A stretch of DNA of 64,000 bases. It comes from Cheiracanthium punctorium (taxonomy: Eukaryota; Arthropoda; Arachnida; Araneae; Cheiracanthiidae). A program made the position numbers and the translations under genes. Location: positions 1 to 64,000 of the forward strand of contig JAWZYV010013178.1 in assembly GCA_038373885.1 (NCBI GenBank), read 5' to 3'. The stretch's first letter is position 1. Each line of letters begins with the position of its first letter. The notes below the pieces were generated by a model. That model made no database searches. It was given only the letters and a program-made list of their open reading frames with translations, and was not told the origin of the DNA. Positions 1-11,518 of this stretch are shown piece by piece.

Positions 1-99
1 TTCAAATATTTTCTGTAAAAGTATAATTCGTGAAACATTTCTTCCGGGGAAGGGATGAATGCTGAGTGCCTGTCTGAGACGACCAGTCCCCCGCCCCTA

Positions 100-240
100 C
101 AAAAACTTATATGGGTTTCATTTATGGGGGCCCTGTGAACAGCAACATGATCATTTTAGGGGGGGGGTCTGATTCCCCCCCCCGAGTCAGAGTAATTTGG
201 ACCCCCCCTAAAAAAAATTTCTGGCTGCGCTACTGTAAAA
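100..240. repeat. G/C-run-rich MITE-like fragment
   Basis: The segment has runs of G and C around a short AT core and ends with a sequence close to TGGCTACGCCACTG, the terminal motif of the hAT-like MITEs at 54.9-56.9 kb. Only one end is recognisable, so this is a fragment. No coding potential is seen. Confidence 0.4.
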
Positions 241-650
241 TAATGATAATAAAAATCTTAAGTTATACTTTTTAAAAGTTATTTAATATCTATTTTACTT
301 AAAAATTAATTTAAAAAAAAAGAAAAGTAAAAAGCCACGGTTATCCTAAAATTAAAACAACAATAAAAATCTTGAAGATCTACTGTTTAAAAATTTATAA
401 GTCATTGCGTAATTTATAATCCATAAATAATACTAAAAACACAAAATAGCTTATGAAAATTGTCAAAAAAGTGCAATTTTTCCAAAGTGCCTTTAAGAAA
501 ATTTGAATTCCCAGAGAAATCCATAATAACATGCTTAAAATATAATTAATCTGTTCCACCAGTGTCCCCCCCCCCCCCACACACACACACTTCAAAACAT
601 CAAAACAGAACACCTGTGTAGTTGCTGTGGAAATGTTCAGCCAAAGAGGG

Positions 651-695
651 AAGGTAGCACAACAGAGGAAGAAAATTCCTCTGTTGTGCTACCTT
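651..695. repeat. perfect 20-bp hairpin
   Basis: AAGGTAGCACAACAGAGGAA at 651-670 is followed by 5 bases and then its exact reverse complement at 676-695. It may be the tip of a small fold-back repeat. No function can be assigned. Confidence 0.7.
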
Positions 696-1299
696 CTTTT
701 CTGTGTGATTTTTAACTCACAATCTTTTTAGGAAAAATCTAATTAATATTTCTTTACAGCTCAAAATTTAAAAGATTGCAAAATAGATGTTTTATAGTGG
801 TAAAAAAATCTAAAATTATATGTCTGTTAGGTTTTTCGATGTGACAGTTTCAATTTCAAATTGCAAAAATTTACATGAAAAGTAATCTTTCTTTTAAAAA
901 TTCTTAAAATTCTGCAAATTTAAGTATGATTTTGAAACAAAGTTCATTTAAAAAATAAAACTCTGCTGTAGTATCTGATGATATAAGAAATATAGTTTGG
1001 GGACAAAAATTTAGCTCACAATAATGCGAAATGTCCAAAAACTGGACAAAACATAAAATAACTAAAAAATTGAAAATCAGATTGAATATTTATATTCAGC
1101 AATAGCTATCTCTTGTCCTGTTAGTCAGTGTGCCAAGTTTAGTCCAGATCTGACGAATGGTCTAGGCACCTATAGCGGAAGAAAAACACAGACAAGAAAG
1201 CTATTTTAAATATAGATAGAGATGTGGCATTTCCAGAAATGTTCCCTTGTAGTTATATTTTCTTAGTATGTGTTTATAACTTATTTTTTTAAGAAATAT

Positions 1300-1300
<1 letters not shown>

Positions 1301-1343
<43 letters not shown>
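1301..1343. repeat. poly-T run of 43 bases
   Basis: Uninterrupted T tract. On the minus strand this is a poly-A tail-like tract, but no retroposed body was recognised next to it. Confidence 0.9.
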
Positions 1344-1348
<5 letters not shown>

Positions 1349-1677
1349 ATTTAGAAAACTTTTATCCATTAAAACATATAGATAATATAAATTTATTTCA
1401 AAGTTTAATTGAAATTTAAAATTTTATTGCAACATTTTATAATTGTTTTTATCTTATTTTTAACATAAAAGTAATTTTTTATTAGTTCCTTTCAAAATTC
1501 TATAGGGGCATAACTGCTTTTGTTTTCAAACAAAGGAATTGTCTCAGAATCTAAATTTAATAAAAATAAAAATATATTTTCCCTCTTTCTCCCATCTCAT
1601 ATTCACCACAGCACTCAAGATTTTTCAGGGTCTATGAGACCCGGGCAATTTAATAAACAATAAATGCATCTTTATTG

Positions 1678-2425
1678 CAGGGTGTCCACCAGCAGCTAAA
1701 AAGGAAACTTTAGCTACTAAAATAAAGATTAGGCAACTTGTGATACTTTTTTGGTTAAAAAATGCCATTGTCATGCTATTTTCAAATATTTTGGTACTTT
1801 TCCTTTATTCTGAGCAACTAATTTGGCACTCCAGAAAGATTAGCTTTATTCTTTATTATTTTTCTTTCCAAGTTTCCTATTTATTAAGCTTTGTACTCTT
1901 TAACAGAGTGACTTTAAGAAACCTCCCTTGAACTTGCCTGTCTCAGCTATCTTGGGGTAGTACCAAGTAGTGATTTGGTCATCATGATGCATTTTGCATT
2001 CAGTAAAAGTCTTATATATGTAAGAGAACTAGAAAATATACTGTAAACAAGATTTTCTTAAATTTAATTATTTCATTTTGTACATTTTTTTCATATTCAT
2101 GTCACTAAAAATTTTATAATTGTCACTTGTATTCAATTGGTGCATATTGTATGAGAAGTGTGAGTATATATGTGAAGGAAAACAAGAAAGTATTATGAGC
2201 AAGTAATAAAAAAATCAATTTTATAATTTTGTGTTTTTTTTTTTTCTTATAACATTTTTATGTCAATAATATATATTTTACTAACTTAAAAAGAAAAATA
2301 CTACTAACCATTTTGGCTACTAAAATTAAGAAAAAGTATTCTATTTTGTATTATCTATTCTTATTTTATGCTTGTGATGCTGTTAATATTGCTACTTTTG
2401 CCTCCTGAAGGTAATGGACACCCTG
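1678..2425. mobile_element. candidate hAT-like non-autonomous element
   Basis: The left end CAGGGTGTCCA at 1678 is mirrored by TGGACACCCTG at 2415-2425. Inner similarity continues: AGCTACTAAAAT on the left resembles the reverse complement of a segment near 2310. The 748-bp interior is AT-rich and has no transposase. CAGGG ends are typical of hAT elements, but the flanking 8-mers do not form a clean duplication, so the family is an inference. Confidence 0.42.
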
Positions 2426-4379
2426 TTATTAAAGCTTGTGATTAGCTTATAAATCTTGTGACCCTAGGTCAGTGGTTCCCAACATTTTTCTCTTGGTGAA
2501 CTGCTTTTAAAATACAAAAGAAAACCGCAAACCCCTTCTGCAGTTGTTAGTAAAAGGTAAAAAACAATAAATTTGGTAAAACACCCTTTTTCTACATCGC
2601 ACAATAGCTCATAACAAGAAACGAAACATCTAAGTACAAACATTAATAAAATCTACAATACTAGGTACTAGAAAATAAATACAAATTTAACCAACTTGTT
2701 AAATAAATCGTATTAAAAACATATAAACAGTAATAAAAACAGAACATAAGTTTGCGATGCTACAAAGTGCCCACCCTTCATTAGCTCTAAAATCACCAAC
2801 TTACAGGCAGGCAAGAAAATTGATGGAGTTAAGTAAAAAAAAATATCTTTCTGTACTTTTCTTTCAGGTAAGTATATGTTGAAAATTCTTTTTCATGGTA
2901 TGTTGTTGTAGATATGTTGTGCAGAAGGGCAATAAAACTTTAATGGCTTTTTTTGGATAAAACAGTATTGCACTACATGAGACTGCCTCCGCGCACACTA
3001 CAATTCGCTAATTGAAGGCAGTACAAGTGAGTACCTTTTGCCCGGTAGGATAATGGCTTAATCTACCACTCGTAATTCACGAGATCAAAACAAATTCTCC
3101 CCACATGCTTCCCTCCATTGACACATTCTCTTTCTCGCCTGGAGTGACAGACATCATCAGCACTGACTCAATTCATCTCTCACCCTTTAAAAGTCTGCAA
3201 CGTGTGGCATCAATCTCTCAGAGTCCACAATGTGTGGCAAATTCCATATCACAGTTGCCAACTCTCCTGATTTAAGCTGGAGACTCCTGATTTTTCATTG
3301 ATCTCCTGCCAATTTGCTTTAGGGTTACATTGCACCACTACAATCTTTGTTAATCTTCCTTTTCACACTTCGAAAAAATAGTCGGCCCCTTTGAAAATGC
3401 TGTACTTTAGATGAAAATCATTATTTTTTCTTTAATTCATTATTATTGTAAAAGCTTAAATAACATCCTCTTTTTTCTTTACATAAGGAGAAAAAACGTA
3501 CGGCCCGGTGAATGTGAGACTCTCAGCAGAGCCCACGCTGCCGGCCTCGTCTCCCACGCACTCTGAAAAAAGCTCTCCTCTCACTTCACTTCAAATGGCC
3601 AACGGGCTACTAGTTATAGTGATTAGCAGCCGGATTCCCCGGAAGTACTAGGGAGAAAAGAAACAAGCGCTCGGCAGAGCACCCCGACTGCTATGCAACC
3701 GGCCTGTCACAGGAAGCAGCTGTTTACAAACAATCGAGTGAGGGGATGTTTTGATTTCAACACATCTCCTCCCCCACAAGAAAAAAAAATTGTCCAAAGT
3801 TACAAATTTCAAAAGGATACTTAATACCTGACTAATTACTGAAACATAAAAACACAATAGAAGCATCAGTAAAGAAAAAAAAAAATTTACATAATTTACA
3901 CATATATTGAAATAAAAATACACAAAATTCAGACAAAATTTTCCCTCGGTATTATTAAAACACACCCGCACAAAAAAATTCCTTTTTTAAATTCACAAAA
4001 TTCAGAGTTTCAGAAATGACAATTGTTTTTTTTTTTTTTTTTTGGAATGAAACAAATTTTAACTCGTGGAACAAGAAGAAAAAAAATATTTGTTTATTTA
4101 TTTATTTTTATATTCTCTCTGCCAAAGAAACAGCAGAAATCCAGGATCACTCTTATCGGACCAGCCAGCATAGGAACCTACTACCTGCACACAGTAGTTC
4201 CGAACATCTGAAAGTTTATATGAGAAAGAGAATTTTAAATTTTTTTTATTATTATTATTTTTTTTATTGCTCATTATCAACCAGATTTTTTCGAAGTTCT
4301 TTTCTTTTAAATAATTTACTTACATGTAACTTCATAGTTTTGCCTTCATCATTTAAGTCTTTTATTAAGTCTTCTTAAT
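2426..4379. other. non-coding stretch with repeat fragments
   Basis: CAGTGGTTCCCAAC at 2471 looks like the 5' terminus of an hAT-type MITE, but no matching 3' end was found. Segment 3480-3640 is more GC-rich and unassigned. Homopolymer T runs occur at 4024-4043. The ORFs here, for example minus-strand 3648-3971, have low-complexity composition and no recognisable domain. Confidence 0.5.
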
Positions 4380-5619
4380 TGTCATTTCTTAAAAAACTGA
4401 TGGCACTTTTGGATGGACTTTGAACCAAAACACAAGGACCCTTGTATTTTGGTTCAAAGGTGCTAGGCTCCTATGGAATTTTGAAATAGACCATGTCACC
4501 TACATTAAGTTTAGGTATTTGTCTCTCCTTTATATGCTTGTTGTGGATCAAAAAGTATTGCTCTTCATTTTCTGAGACCTCCTTATTAATTTCCTGCAAT
4601 AATTTTTCTATTTGTTTTATATATTCTTTATGGTCTTGCACTAACTTTGGATCATCAAATATGTGTAGGGGTATACTGCGTTCATGACCAAAATCTATTT
4701 GAGCAGGACTGAATCCTGTGGTTGCATGTTTGGAATTGTTGTACATTAATTTAAAGAGAAGGAGTCTCTGAAACCATTCAAAGGTTTTTTACAAAGTGCA
4801 GAGATGCTTGCCTTCATGGTTTTGTGTGTTCGTTCACATAAACCATTTGATTTTGGATAATACACTGAACTCTTCCTATGCTGAATATTATGGTCTTTCG
4901 AGAAAACTTTCGAACTCATGGGAACAAAAATTAGAGCAATTGTCAGTTAAGATTATCTTGGGAATGCCGAATCTGGAAAAATAGTGGTTTAATGCCATTA
5001 TTATTGATTGTGATTTTATGTTATTCAATGGTACTATCTCCAGGAACCTGGAATAATGATCCACAATCATGAGGATGAAATTTTTGTTGTCAAGTGATCT
5101 GGGAAGTTTACCTACACCATCAATAGCGACAAACTCACCTGGATGTAAATTCTTTTTTGAAATCATTTTGGTGACAGTATTTGAGGGTTTGGCTTGCATT
5201 CTAGACACTGTGAGCAATTCTCACAAAAATTTTTTGTGTCTCCAAAGATACCCTTCCAAAAAACTTTCTGTTTTACAAATTCATAGGTCTCTTTTACACC
5301 AAAATGTGCAGCATCTGCACTGATTAGACAAGGCTTTATTAACGGCCTTGGAAGTACTATTTTGTTCATCAAGCATTTGTCGCTAAGCTTTGTGTAGGAA
5401 GGCTGCAGTTTTATCATTAATAAATTATTGTGGGAGTCTATAAAATATTTCTCTTTGATAGAATTGTCATTGGCCTCAATCTTGTCAATTAATTGTTTGA
5501 TCTCAGGATCCTGTCTCTGATGTGTGAAAATGTTGGCGGTGTTTAACTCATTGTTAGGTGTGAATATGTTCAGACTGTCGACAGATAATTGCTGCTCAGC
5601 AACTCTGGACGAATAATCA
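4380..5619 (-). pseudogene. Ty3/gypsy pol remnant: integrase half
   Basis: Decayed integrase of a Ty3/gypsy retrotransposon, which would insert element cDNA into the genome. In minus-strand order one sees: the region after the RNase H linker (DYSSR, near 5600); an H2C2-type zinc-binding module with AAHFG and a CENCSQC pair (about 5330-5190); the core with Asp in FVAIDGVG and in ILTDNCSNF (5217-4888); a frame-broken stretch where the NGLCER block carries the catalytic Glu (about 4860); and a C-terminal part with HATTGFSP and GDMVYF (4746-4471). At least two frame breaks separate these pieces. The upstream RNase H half lies 40.7 kb away at 46321-46870, cut at the same codon region, so the two were probably one gene. 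No LTR was recognised downstream. Confidence 0.85.
4418..4459. repeat. 20-bp hairpin in gypsy 3' coding end
   Basis: CTTTGAACCAAAACACAAGG is followed by 2 bases and its reverse complement with one mismatch. It lies just past the recognisable integrase C-terminus of the gypsy remnant. Confidence 0.65.
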
Positions 5620-5870
5620 CCCAGCAAACACAGCCGTATCGGGTAAAGGATGGGCCGACATCGGCAGTACCGTTTCAATGTCGGCATTGGCATGATGGTA
5701 ATTGGAGCGGTGTCGGTTCTGTGTCGGCAAAATGCGTTGCCGTAGGCAAAAGAAAGGTGATTTCGGGCGTGCAACGGAGCGATTGTGGCAAGTCTTTTAG
5801 GGTTAACATGCGATTTCGGCGATGTACTGCATAACCGATATCGGTCCAGAAGTGTAATTTCTAAACTGAA
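5620..5870 (+). repeat. left terminal inverted repeat, GC-rich subterminal zone
   Basis: Terminal CCCAGCAA then repeated GTCGGC-type motifs (for example GGGCCGACATCGGCAG at about 5651) until AT-rich sequence resumes near 5860. No inverted CCCAGCAA copy is present at the inner side, so this is one end of a larger element rather than a complete MITE. The reading frame crossing into it from the gypsy fragment is coincidental. Confidence 0.7.
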
Positions 5871-6261
5871 CGGTATAGAACCAGAAAGCAGCACATATAT
5901 GTTGTTAAAGTAATACTTTTTAATTTATGGTTTCGATACTTACATGTTTTGAGCCCGTAGGATTGAAGTGCCCCCTTCACAGACAAATAAAGAAAAAAAT
6001 TCATTCTATCTTTGCTTTTTAGAATTTAGTATTGAAGGGGTTTCTATTGCCCCCCCCCCCTAACCCTCAAAGGGGGCAGTTTCTGTCTAGTTATTCATAT
6101 TTCTAACTAAAATCATATGACTATAAATTTAATTTTATACAAAGTAATAGTTGTTCTTAAGTACTTCCAATAAAAAAAAAATTAAAAATTAAATAAATAA
6201 AAATAAAATACCTGCAAAGCAGAACATAAAACATTGCATTTTAGAGGTTCACAAATAGTTC

Positions 6262-6420
6262 CCACCATGGCCGAGAGGATAAGGCACCTAACATGGTTGA
6301 AGCGTGAAGGTCCAAGGCTCTGATCTACTGCGTATCTGTCAATCTACAGTTTAGATTTTGGGTGATTTTCCCCAAATGAATGTGAATGTGCATTCGATAA
6401 GGTAACCAGATTTTTGAACA
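6262..6420 (+). repeat. tRNA-derived SINE fragment
   Basis: A pol III A-box-like TGGCCGAGAGG is followed by a degenerate B box (GGTCCAAGGCTC) and a body resembling the other SINEs of the window (TTTTCCCCAAATGAATGTGAA compared with the usual CTCCAGATGTAACGTGAA). It stops before the conserved CCCCTTAGAAAG core. Confidence 0.6.
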
Positions 6421-7799
6421 TATAATTGAGAATAAATCACCGTTGTATCCCCAATTCTAGAACAGAAATTGGGGGAATTTGATAAAATTTTTATACATTC
6501 AAAACATTATCTAATATTCATAAAATGAAGGAAATGTGATTGATTTTCAAAAAATTAGGGAATAAATCATTATAACTAATGTTCAACCCCGATTTTATTG
6601 TTTATTAATTGCTTTATATTTAGGAATAAACGTTAGAGCCCTTTAAGAATTCCTCCGCTCAGGACACCGACATCCTAGTCTGACTTACACAACAGAACTT
6701 TCTGAAATTAAATTGGATTAAAATTGTAGAAAAAAGATAGTTTCATTTGTATTGCCATAAAAAATTAAAAATATCAGCACAATTTATAGTTAAGGAACTT
6801 TTCTATATAATAGATAGTTGCTGGCAGAAATGAAGCCTCCCGATTAAATCAAGATTCATAAATCAGGATAATTAGAACCTGTGCTTTTTGTGGTGTCTGT
6901 GCTGTAGGGTAGCTGCCCCCACCTGCCTCACATTGGCTCTGCCCATTAATCAATATATGCTGAATTGGTCTGTAGATTGGAGAAAGATGTAGATTCAAGA
7001 ATTACCTTTTCTATGGTGATACTCTGTGTATAAAAATCTGATTGGAAATTTATTCTACAACTGAACCCAGGTTAAATAGGTTCACTTTCATCATTGAAAA
7101 ATCTAGACCTGTGGACTCAACTTCGGTGACTACTGTTGTGATTTTAGGGGTTTGGGTTTAAATGCTGCATTGAAAGATTTATTCTCTGAAGTAACTTTAG
7201 TCACTGAAAGAGAATTTTCATTGCTGCATCTTTACAGTTATGAGTATGAACTGGTGAAACCGAATGTAGGGGCGGGGGGGGGGGGGGAGGGAGATAGCAT
7301 CACCAGAGAAAATGCCCGCCCGGGAAAACTCCCCTCAGAATTACAATTTTCAATGGCGGATTCAAAAGGGGAGGAAGAGGAGACGGGGGTACGTACACCC
7401 TCATGACAAATCAAATTTTGACATTGAAAGATGGACTTATTTTTTAAATTATAATGCATTTATAAGATAAAGGAGTAAAAAAATGTGCTTTCGCCCCTGA
7501 TTTTCTTAAATATTGGATATAAACTTATTTTGCTTTTAATAGGACTCTTGCATTTGCAGAGAGGGGGGGGGGGCAGCACCCAACCACACCTAATGATTAC
7601 AAATGATTAAAATACACTTTAAGACAGTGTTTTTACCGTTAAAATTATTTTAGGTAATATTGGCTATTTTGTCATTATGTAAAACAGAGTTGAAACCATT
7701 CAATAATAGAAGGATGTTATAAATTTTCCTGTGAAACGACACCAAAGTTTTATTTTTACCCCAAGGGGTAAAGAAATTATATTAATGTTTACTCCCTAA

Positions 7800-7955
7800 A
7801 TAGTCGTACTTTTTTTTGCCAGTTTCGCATGGTGAAAATCTCGGTACGACTATTATGCAAGGAAAATCTACTACATAATATTGTGCACTCTAAAACTATT
7901 TTTTTTTCTGCTTCAAAACGGGGGTGCGACTATTACACGAGTAAACACGGTAATA
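7800..7955. repeat. pogo/Tigger-like repeat fragment
   Basis: Ends with GTGCGACTATTACACGAGT followed by AAACACGGTA, resembling the terminal sequence of many pogo/Tigger-type MITEs, and has an internal inverted relative (TAGTCGTAC and GTACGACTA). Assignment is from recall of the terminal motif only. Confidence 0.35.
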
Positions 7956-8888
7956 AAAGTCGCATGTGTAGTTCTTTAAAATATGCAAATTAATGTACAC
8001 TAATAAATAATATGTGTTAATCAAATTTTCCTCAGTCAGTCAGATATATATTCATATTTCACTTTCAAATTTTTACTCCTTCAGATGTAAAGAACAGGAT
8101 TAAGAAAAACTCGAATTCATTAATAGCCAAATATGGGGTCACTTCAAATATTTCACGCCAAATACTTAGACGTCAGCAAGGGATAAAATAAGTGGAGTGA
8201 TACAATTCTCTCTCTCCTCAAGAGCCACCAGTGTTATTTGTATGTCCATAGCCCCTTCCTGCCCCTGAGGAGGGGGGTGTAGTAAAGCCTTTACTACACC
8301 ACCATCCCCCAAAGGAGAAAAAGTTGAAAGCATCTCCCTCTCCGCCCTTGAAATGACCTGCGGAACTAGTCCTGCCCTGACCCGCCACCCTCGGGCGCCT
8401 GACCACTTGTTTTCACGGAAGGAAGCGCAATTCGTTCTGCTCCTGCGAAAAGACGAAATATAATGTATATATATATTTTAAATATTAGAAATATGATTTA
8501 CTCTAGCAATAATCTAGGCCATTTTCTCCTGTTCGTTGGCAAACTGATCAACAAAGTTCTCTAGGATAGGATAAGATTTTTAACAATATCTCGGTTAAAA
8601 GAAATCAGGACAATATCTTATAGAAAAATAATAAATCTTTAAGCTACTTTGTAAGGATACGTAAAGAAATGTCTTCTTGAAGCCAACTTAAAAAAAAAAA
8701 TTCTCTGGTCCCTGTACCAGGAAGACACTTAGACAAAATGCGTCCCCAAAATGGTTTTGTGATACTTTATTATCCCGGCCGTCATTCCCACCCAGGGTTG
8801 GAACAAAAAAAAAAAAAAAAAAACCGGGTTTTTTATATTAGGCAAGTTGGAGTGTATAGGCTGATTATTTTACCAACTATGCGAAAAA

Positions 8889-8959
8889 TTCCAGAGCTGG
8901 GGCTCGAACCCAGGACTACCGCTTAACGTGCGGGTGCTCTACCACTGAGCTACTCTGGG
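8889..8959 (-). tRNA. tRNA-like SINE head, Asn(GTT)-like
   Basis: The 71-nt sequence folds as a cloverleaf: acceptor CCCAGAG with CTCTGGA (first pair mismatched), D stem GCTC/GAGC, T stem CTGGG/CCCAG with loop TTCGAGC. The anticodon loop ACGTTAA places GTT at 34-36, but position 33 is C rather than U. A box TAGCTCAGTGG and B box GGTTCGAGCC are intact. Repetition within a longer unit and C33 argue for a SINE head rather than a functional tRNA gene. Confidence 0.6.
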
Positions 8960-9171
8960 ACGATTCCCAGATGAAATTTCTCGCTTTTGAACCGTTGGCA
9001 TTTATCTTCCTGTGCAAACCACAGATGGAACAGATGAAACAATTAATTCGCGACAACTCCATTACGCCGCGGAAATTATATATATTTTTAGAAAGTGAAT
9101 ATATCAACCTTTCAAGTATATTAGGCAAGTTGGAGTGTATAGGCTGATTATTTTACCAACTATGCGAAAAA

Positions 9172-9242
9172 TTCCAGAGCTGGGGCTCGAACCCAGGACT
9201 ACCGCTTAACGTGCGGGTGCTCTACCACTGAGCTACTCTGGG
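9172..9242 (-). tRNA. tRNA-like SINE head, second copy
   Basis: Identical in sequence to the copy at 8889-8959, including C33 and the intact T stem. The unit is cut 22 bp further on by the copia LTR. Confidence 0.6.
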
Positions 9243-9259
9243 ACGATTCCCAGATGAAA

Positions 9260-9264
9260 TTTCT
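9260..9264. repeat. target-site duplication TTTCT (left)
   Basis: TTTCT directly precedes the left LTR and recurs at 17437-17441 directly after the right LTR. Five bp is the usual duplication length for copia integrases. Confidence 0.9.
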
Positions 9265-10494
9265 TGTTCCCGCAAGTGCCGACAATCCAGGTTAAATTTG
9301 GGAATGACAACACCCGGGAAACAAAATTGGTGTTGAGAAGTGATTGGCCATGAGTGAAGAGTGTTATGGAAACAAGGATAGCAACTGAATTGAGAGACAT
9401 CTACTTTTATTTATAGCAGTCTGGCACAGAAATGTATCACAGTCAGAAATTACTTGTAAAACAGGATTTCATTGCAAGAGAACTATTAAATATCACAGCT
9501 ATGCTTTATCACAGTTAGGCACAGAAAAATATCACAGTCTGAAGAAACTCATAAGTACTGGCAAAAAATGGTCTAATGAATTTAAACATTACAAGCCGTT
9601 TAGATTTCAATTTCAAAAGCTGCTTTACCTTGAAAAGAACAAGTCCACAGGGAGAACTTCAGATCCTTAAATTACGATGAAACACGATGTTCTATATGAC
9701 GGCACTTCAAACAGAAATTCTAACTTCTATTTCACTTTAAAAGCAGGCAAAAAAATCGGCATTAAATGTTGATTAAAAACGTACTGTCATTTTAAAGATT
9801 AAATAGAAGCAGGTTTAGCTGGCTAAAATATAACATGTCTGGAGCTTAAAGAGCATTACCGCTCGCCAAAAACGTCGGTCAACTGTTAATACAGCCTGAC
9901 TGTCTAATTGCTTAACGGCGACGATCGGCCTAACTGCCTCGACTGCTGTCGACCTGCTATCGGTCTGCTTAACTGCCCATCTGCTTATCTGCTTATCTGC
10001 TTATCTGCTTATCTGCCTCGATTACGGCGAAAGCCCCCTCCTTTTATCTGTCACTGCCGACTGCGCATCTCATTTCTGAGTTGTTCTCCGGCTGCGCGGT
10101 TGAACGGCGTTTACCGGGCTTCGGGAGCGCATCGGCGATTGGATGAACAGTTTTCTCCGGGCGATACTCACTTCGCCAACCAACCATTACGCCCGTCCAA
10201 GATGGCGACTGTTGACGAACTAGAGATCGGAGCCGTGCGTCTTAAACGATTGTTGACGCAAGCCGCGGTTAAAGCGAGGTTTAAATTTAACAAAATGTTA
10301 TTAAGTTTATTTAGCATTTGAATTAAACTGCTTGGCTTTAGGAGTTTATTTAATTAGCTTTAAGTTGTTGAAATTTTATCTTAACCTTTTATTGTGGCGC
10401 TTAGAGTTGGAGAGTTTCACAATTCAGGTAAGTCAAAAATTAAGTACACATAAGAGTTGGGATATTTATTGTTCACAAATAACCATTGGGAACA
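9265..10494 (-). repeat. copia 3' LTR
   Basis: 1230-bp LTR with TG...CA ends (TGTTCCCGCA to TTGGGAACA on the plus strand). It contains four or more CTGCTTAT units near 9970, one more than the partner LTR. A GC-rich region with apparent ORFs (about 9908-10321) is LTR sequence, not a gene. Confidence 0.95.
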
Positions 10495-10513
10495 AAAGCC
10501 CCTCCTCCCAGCT
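10495..10513 (-). promoter_or_regulatory. polypurine tract
   Basis: On the sense strand GGGAGGAGGGGCTTT immediately precedes the 3' LTR; this is the expected position of the plus-strand DNA primer. Confidence 0.6.
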
Positions 10514-11518
10514 CTTATGGACTGCAATTGCCAGCACTTAGAAGAATATAACAATCAAACATCATAACCATTTACAAATGCAATAAAACAATGTGCAAAT
10601 CAATTTATACCTGTAGGCGAGTAACGAGCAAGCAACAATACTTCAAAGATTAATAAAACAATGTACCAAGAAAACTTTAAAACAATGTTCCATACAGTTC
10701 AGAAAAAAGAAGGCAGGCAAAGTTTCAAAAATTAATTTTTTTGCAGTCACATTACGTAATATCAGAAAATTTTACAACAATGTTCTCAAATACTTTTCAA
10801 ATATAAAGTCCCTTTTTAAACCTTAAAAACACCTTTTTACTAAAAACCACAAGTAATTCCAACAGATTCAAAATTAATCATGCAAAAAGGTTTCACTAAA
10901 GCATTACAAAAATTTACTATACTTCACACAGTTGCATATGTTTAGTTTCACAGTTAGGATTTTAACTAATCAGGTTGTCCCATGCTCGAACGACGCGAAC
11001 GGCAATTAAAAAGATTCAAAAATTCTACTTAATCAAAAATACAAAGATTCTAAATGTTAATTTTGATACCTTAAACTTTGAATTCTAAGCACAATTCTAA
11101 ACAATGAAAATCTTAAACGTTTAAACTCTTAAACACTGATCCAACCACCAAAAACCTTAATTAACTAGAAAACACAGTATATTAGTGCAAAAATCGTTAA
11201 AAAGAAAAATACGATATATAAGTGCAAAATTTCAAACAACATTATGACATGATAATGATTAATGACCTGGTGATCACCAATGATTCAAATATACACAATC
11301 TTTATGCTCATACTTTTTACGCATAACTTACACATAATTCACACATACCTTGGCCAAGGATTTTCACCCAAACTTTCATTCAATGACATGAAAAACAGTT
11401 GCTTAAGTGACATATTTACAAAATGAAAAATGACACTTTTCAAAATACATTAATACTTTATCAAACATTAAATATCAAAATTCAAAATTATGGTGGTGGA
11501 TCAAAAATATCAAAAACT

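Larger units (their letters stand above)
241..1677. other. AT-rich non-coding stretch
   Basis: No gene is supported. Short ORFs here are low-complexity frames. The stretch holds a C-run followed by CA repeats near 565-590, a perfect hairpin at 651-695 and a 43-base poly-T run at 1301-1343. A segment near 1130-1200 resembles dispersed repeat sequence but could not be assigned. Confidence 0.6.
5871..8829. other. non-coding interior with small repeats
   Basis: No gene is supported. It holds poly-C near 6051-6061, a tRNA-derived SINE fragment (6262-6420), poly-G runs at 7274-7288 and 7563-7572, a pogo/Tigger-like fragment (about 7800-7955), and an unassigned GC-richer block at 8218-8410. A segment near 8770-8845 carries poly-A and CCGGGTTTTTTAT, matched by similar sequence at 17958, so an older repeat probably hosted the SINE array. 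Confidence 0.5.
8830..9264 (-). repeat. tandem tRNA-like SINE array, left part
   Basis: About one and a half units of roughly 280 bp in tandem on the minus strand. Each unit has a tRNA-like head (8889-8959 and 9172-9242) and a body that includes CCGCGGCGTAATGGAGTTG on the sense strand. The array is interrupted at 9265 by the copia LTR and resumes at 17437 with the same base order after the 5-bp duplication TTTCT. Confidence 0.75.

Noticed and set aside
5620..5894. N-terminal third of the 243-codon minus-strand ORF
   Set aside because: It is the giant element's terminal repeat read by chance in frame with gypsy integrase.
8889..8959. Functional tRNA-Asn gene
   Set aside because: C at position 33, a mismatched first acceptor pair and repetition within a larger tandem unit favour a SINE head.
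9908..10321. ORF repeated in both copia LTRs (also 16858-17263)
   Set aside because: It lies wholly inside the LTR, covers the CTGCTTAT repeats and differs in frame between the LTRs.
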